DNA from: Coriobacteriia bacterium
GTDB lineage: Bacteria > Actinomycetota > Coriobacteriia > Coriobacteriales > UBA8131
DNA: 8,805 bases
Assembly (NCBI GenBank): GCA_009781525.1
Contig: WQXZ01000069.1
Location: forward strand, 1 to 8,805
Direction: 5' to 3'
The position numbers and the translations under genes were made by a program. Of the stretch, positions 7,907 through 8,805 are shown piece after piece; position 1 is the stretch's first letter, and each line of letters starts with the position of its first letter. The notes under the pieces are model-generated. The model was not told the DNA's origin. It saw only the letters and a program-made list of their open reading frames with translations, and did no database searches.

Positions 7907-7931
7907 TCTGAAAATAGTATCTGTTTTCAGA
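7907..7931 (+). repeat. Hairpin-forming inverted repeat TCTGAAAA/TTTTCAGA
   Basis: TCTGAAAA (7907-7914) and TTTTCAGA (7924-7931) form a perfect 8-bp stem with a 9-base loop about 105 bp after the regulator stop codon. The stem is A+T-rich and no T tract follows, so it is at best a weak terminator or an mRNA-end-stabilising hairpin. Confidence 0.4.
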
Positions 7932-8016
7932 ATCACGATAAAATCAGAAGAAAAACATCAGTTTGCGGGCAAGATAGGTTCAAAATTTTCAACGGTTAAT
8001 GATACCGATAATGTAA

Positions 8017-8022
8017 TATACT
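8017..8022 (+). promoter_or_regulatory. -10-like box TATACT before the structured region
   Basis: TATACT matches the -10 consensus at five of six positions. The best -35 candidate, TTAATG (7996-8001), is weak and 15 bp away. A start near 8029 would fall a few bases before the first long stem (8035), which is the main reason to list it. Confidence 0.35.
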
Positions 8023-8028
8023 GCTAGT

Positions 8029-8509
8029 TATAAAGAGGCTATATCCCGAACTGGTACCGGATGGTGCGCGTGCCTGTGAACATAGGCTAGGGTATAGCCT
8101 CGAACCTTATAATCGTCGGGAAAAGAAGCCTCCGCTTATGCCACATTACTGAAAGGTTCGCGGGACTATCGCTGACTAAATACAACACAACAAAGTCCAG
8201 TTCAAGAAAAAAGCCCCGAGGTTTACGTTGCCGCGGATCATTGCGGTACTCATCACCAGAGGGCGCGCCAAAGGTATCGCCACAGGCATTATGCCAAGAA
8301 GCCGCAGCGCTTAAACCAGCTACTGCGACCTCTCTTTAGCTTGCCTCACGTAGAGTCCGCAAGCCTGTATCAGTGTAAATATCATACACCAATGATCTAC
8401 TTGAAAAAGCGGCTATGCTACAATCGATTAGCGAAACATATTTTATCAAACAAGCGATATGCAATGCTGGTAGTGAAGTGAGGCATGATAAAACCGGGAT
8501 CGATTTTTT
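8029..8509 (+). ncRNA. Candidate large structured noncoding RNA (GOLLD/ROOL-like setting)
   Basis: There is no protein gene here, yet perfect complementary segments nest and adjoin in order. Stem A: GAGGCTATA (8035-8043) with TATAGCCTC (8093-8101), extended by CCC/GGG past one bulged base; inside it are hairpins 8054-8067 (GGAT loop) and 8072-8087 (GAAC loop). Stem B starts where A ends: GAACCTT (8102-8108) with AAGGTTC (8153-8159). Then GGACT/AGTCC (8163-8167/8194-8198), GGTTTA/TAAACC (8220-8225/8312-8317) enclosing TGCCGC/GCGGTA (8229-8234/8243-8248). Stem D: TGCCTCAC (8342-8349) with GTGAGGCA (8478-8485), enclosing GTAGA/TCTAC (8350-8354/8396-8400) and GTGTA/TACAC (8373-8377/8385-8389). 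A T6 tract at 8504-8509 may mark the 3' end. Large ornate RNAs of the GOLLD and ROOL classes are known from prophages beside tRNAs, which is this setting; class membership is inference. Both ends are approximate and the RNA may begin further left. Confidence 0.45.
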
Positions 8510-8558
8510 GCTTGTATTTAAAGTTAAGAACTTGTTTATTCGAAAAGGATGAAGATTT

Positions 8559-8666
8559 ATGCAGAAACACAAAATGTATACCTGTTTGGATACCACTGGG
8601 TACTCTGTGGGTACTCGCGTAATGTTTATTATTGTTTCTACTTGTTGCTTAATGTGCTACAAATAG
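8559..8666 (+). CDS. Possible small ORF, 35 aa, hydrophobic C-terminus
   Basis: ATG at 8559 is preceded by AAAAGGA (8543-8549) at about 9 bases, a reasonable Shine-Dalgarno site. The frame runs 35 codons to TAG. The product is Cys-rich, with a hydrophobic stretch near the end (VMFIIVSTCCLMCY), so it could be a tiny membrane peptide. It spans the tandem repeats proposed as integrase arm sites, which argues that the DNA may be constrained for another reason. I do not recognise it; it may be non-coding. A 61-aa frame from ATG 8549 overlaps it but its start sits on the Shine-Dalgarno bases, so it is less likely. Confidence 0.25.
   Translation: MQKHKMYTCLDTTGYSVGTRVMFIIVSTCCLMCYK
8587..8618 (+). 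repeat. Three tandem ~11-bp repeats (TGGRTAC), possible integrase arm-type sites
   Basis: TGGATACCAC (8587-8596), TGGGTACTCTG (8597-8607) and TGGGTACTCGC (8608-8618) follow each other with a period of 10-11 bp, one DNA turn. They lie about 100 bp inside the element from the att core. Tyrosine integrases bind such short direct repeats on the phage arms; that role is inferred from spacing and position. Confidence 0.5.
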
Positions 8667-8722
8667 CCGATGACCTGCGTATTTGTGTTTTGATGTTGTA
8701 TATTGTTTATCACATTTTAATT

Positions 8723-8767
8723 TTGACACGGTAGGGGTCGTAAGTTCAAATCTTACATCGCGCACCA
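8723..8767 (+). other. Attachment site: 3' half of tRNA-Val(GAC), displaced att copy
   Basis: The segment fits the 3' half of a tRNA exactly: anticodon loop TTGACAC (8723-8729, anticodon GAC at 8725-8727), 3' anticodon stem GGTAG (8730-8734), variable loop GGGTC, T stem GTAAG/CTTAC around loop TTCAAAT (8740-8756), acceptor strand ATCGCGC (8757-8763), discriminator A and encoded CCA (8765-8767). The matching 5' half is missing: the bases before 8723 are A+T-rich, cannot form the CTACC stem strand, and no GCGCGAT acceptor with a D arm precedes. A tRNA broken at the anticodon loop is the classic scar of tyrosine-integrase insertion. The lone 3' half marks the end away from the restored tRNA, where the integrase is usually found. 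Confidence 0.85.
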
Positions 8768-8805
8768 GAGTTTCCGCAGGTCAGAGCCTGTTTCATGATA
8801 ATAAA
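8768..8805. other. Probable host chromosome flank beyond the att site
   Basis: These last 38 bases follow the CCA end and should be host sequence. A weak hairpin, CAGG (8777-8780) with CCTG (8787-8790) followed by TTT, could be what remains of the tRNA terminator. No gene is visible. Confidence 0.45.

Larger units (their letters stand above)
7803..8028. other. Gene-free stretch between the accessory operon and the structured region
   Basis: No open frame with start, ribosome site and credible protein sequence is seen here. It holds two inverted repeats and one copy of the TGCTAGTTAT repeat (listed separately). No classical GC-rich hairpin with a T run follows the regulator gene. The segment may be 3' untranslated sequence of the operon, or the 5' part of the RNA proposed downstream. 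Confidence 0.6.
7852..8031. repeat. TGCTAGTTAT direct repeat (two copies) with one inverted copy
   Basis: TGCTAGTTAT occurs at 7852-7861 and 8022-8031, 170 bp apart start to start. The inverted core ATAACTAG is at 7888-7895, giving an 8-bp stem with the first copy around a 26-base loop. The repeats bracket a gene-free stretch and could be protein-binding sites (integrase accessory or replication protein) or alternate pairing partners in RNA. Confidence 0.5.

Noticed and set aside
8035..8101. T-box leader suggested by TGGTACCGG
   Set aside because: There is no specifier-loop architecture, no full TGGNACCGCG core, no terminator and no aminoacyl-tRNA synthetase or amino-acid gene downstream.
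8105..8160. Cobalamin riboswitch-like bits (GGGAA, GCCAC)
   Set aside because: The order and spacing of the conserved boxes do not fit, and no B12-related gene follows.
8029..8509. tmRNA or RNase P RNA
   Set aside because: No tRNA-like ends, tag reading frame or P RNA signature boxes were found.
8336..8596. Minus-strand 86-aa frame containing TGLRTLREA, which resembles the first conserved box of tyrosine integrases
   Set aside because: Only this short stretch matches, at the very end of the frame; the start is GTG without a ribosome site, and the other integrase catalytic residues are absent. It also crosses stem D of the proposed RNA.
1..8805. CRISPR array, insertion sequence or reverse-transcriptase element
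   Set aside because: No regularly spaced repeats of 25-40 bp, no terminal inverted repeats with a transposase, and no RT motifs were seen.

Overview
The window looks like one end of an integrated tailed-phage genome (prophage) in a bacterium, including its junction with the host chromosome. Base composition is moderate (near 50% G+C by eye) and falls towards A+T-rich in the last few hundred bases. Genes have Shine-Dalgarno sites and tight 4-bp stop/start overlaps. Nothing fixes the host taxonomically. A CCA-encoding tRNA-Val fragment and the retropepsin/SEC-C gene would fit several phyla, including Chloroflexota, but that is only a guess.

Left part (1-6408, minus strand): a compact phage tail operon read right to left. 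It starts with a very large tape measure protein (1679 aa, TP901 type), followed by a 281-aa tail protein in the usual distal-tail position, then the N-terminal 176 codons of a probable tail-hub protein that runs off the left edge. Each junction is a 4-base GTGA or ATGA overlap, so translation is probably coupled.

Middle (6409-7802): a short divergent regulatory region, then a three-gene plus-strand operon unlike normal tail genes. It encodes a small 81-aa protein (DUF5678-like), a single-lobe retropepsin-like aspartic protease with a C-terminal SEC-C zinc motif, and an MqsA/YgiT-type zinc-finger plus HTH antitoxin-like regulator. It has its own extended -10 promoter with an inverted repeat over it. 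No MqsR toxin is present. This is probably a lysogenic accessory module and is one of the two most interesting items.

Right part (7803-8722): about 0.9 kb with no convincing protein gene beyond one possible 35-aa ORF. From about 8029 to 8509 it is dense in perfect nested inverted repeats that fold into adjoining stems, with a -10-like box just upstream. I read this as a candidate large structured noncoding RNA. The setting (prophage, beside a tRNA) matches the GOLLD and ROOL RNA classes, but identity is unproven. Three tandem ~11-bp repeats about 100 bp before the junction look like integrase arm sites.

Right end (8723-8805): a lone 3' half of tRNA-Val(GAC), from the anticodon loop through CCA, with unrelated DNA to its left. 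This is the displaced attachment-site copy (att) of an element integrated in a tRNA-Val gene. The last ~38 bases are host flank. The integrase and the intact tRNA should lie beyond the left edge.
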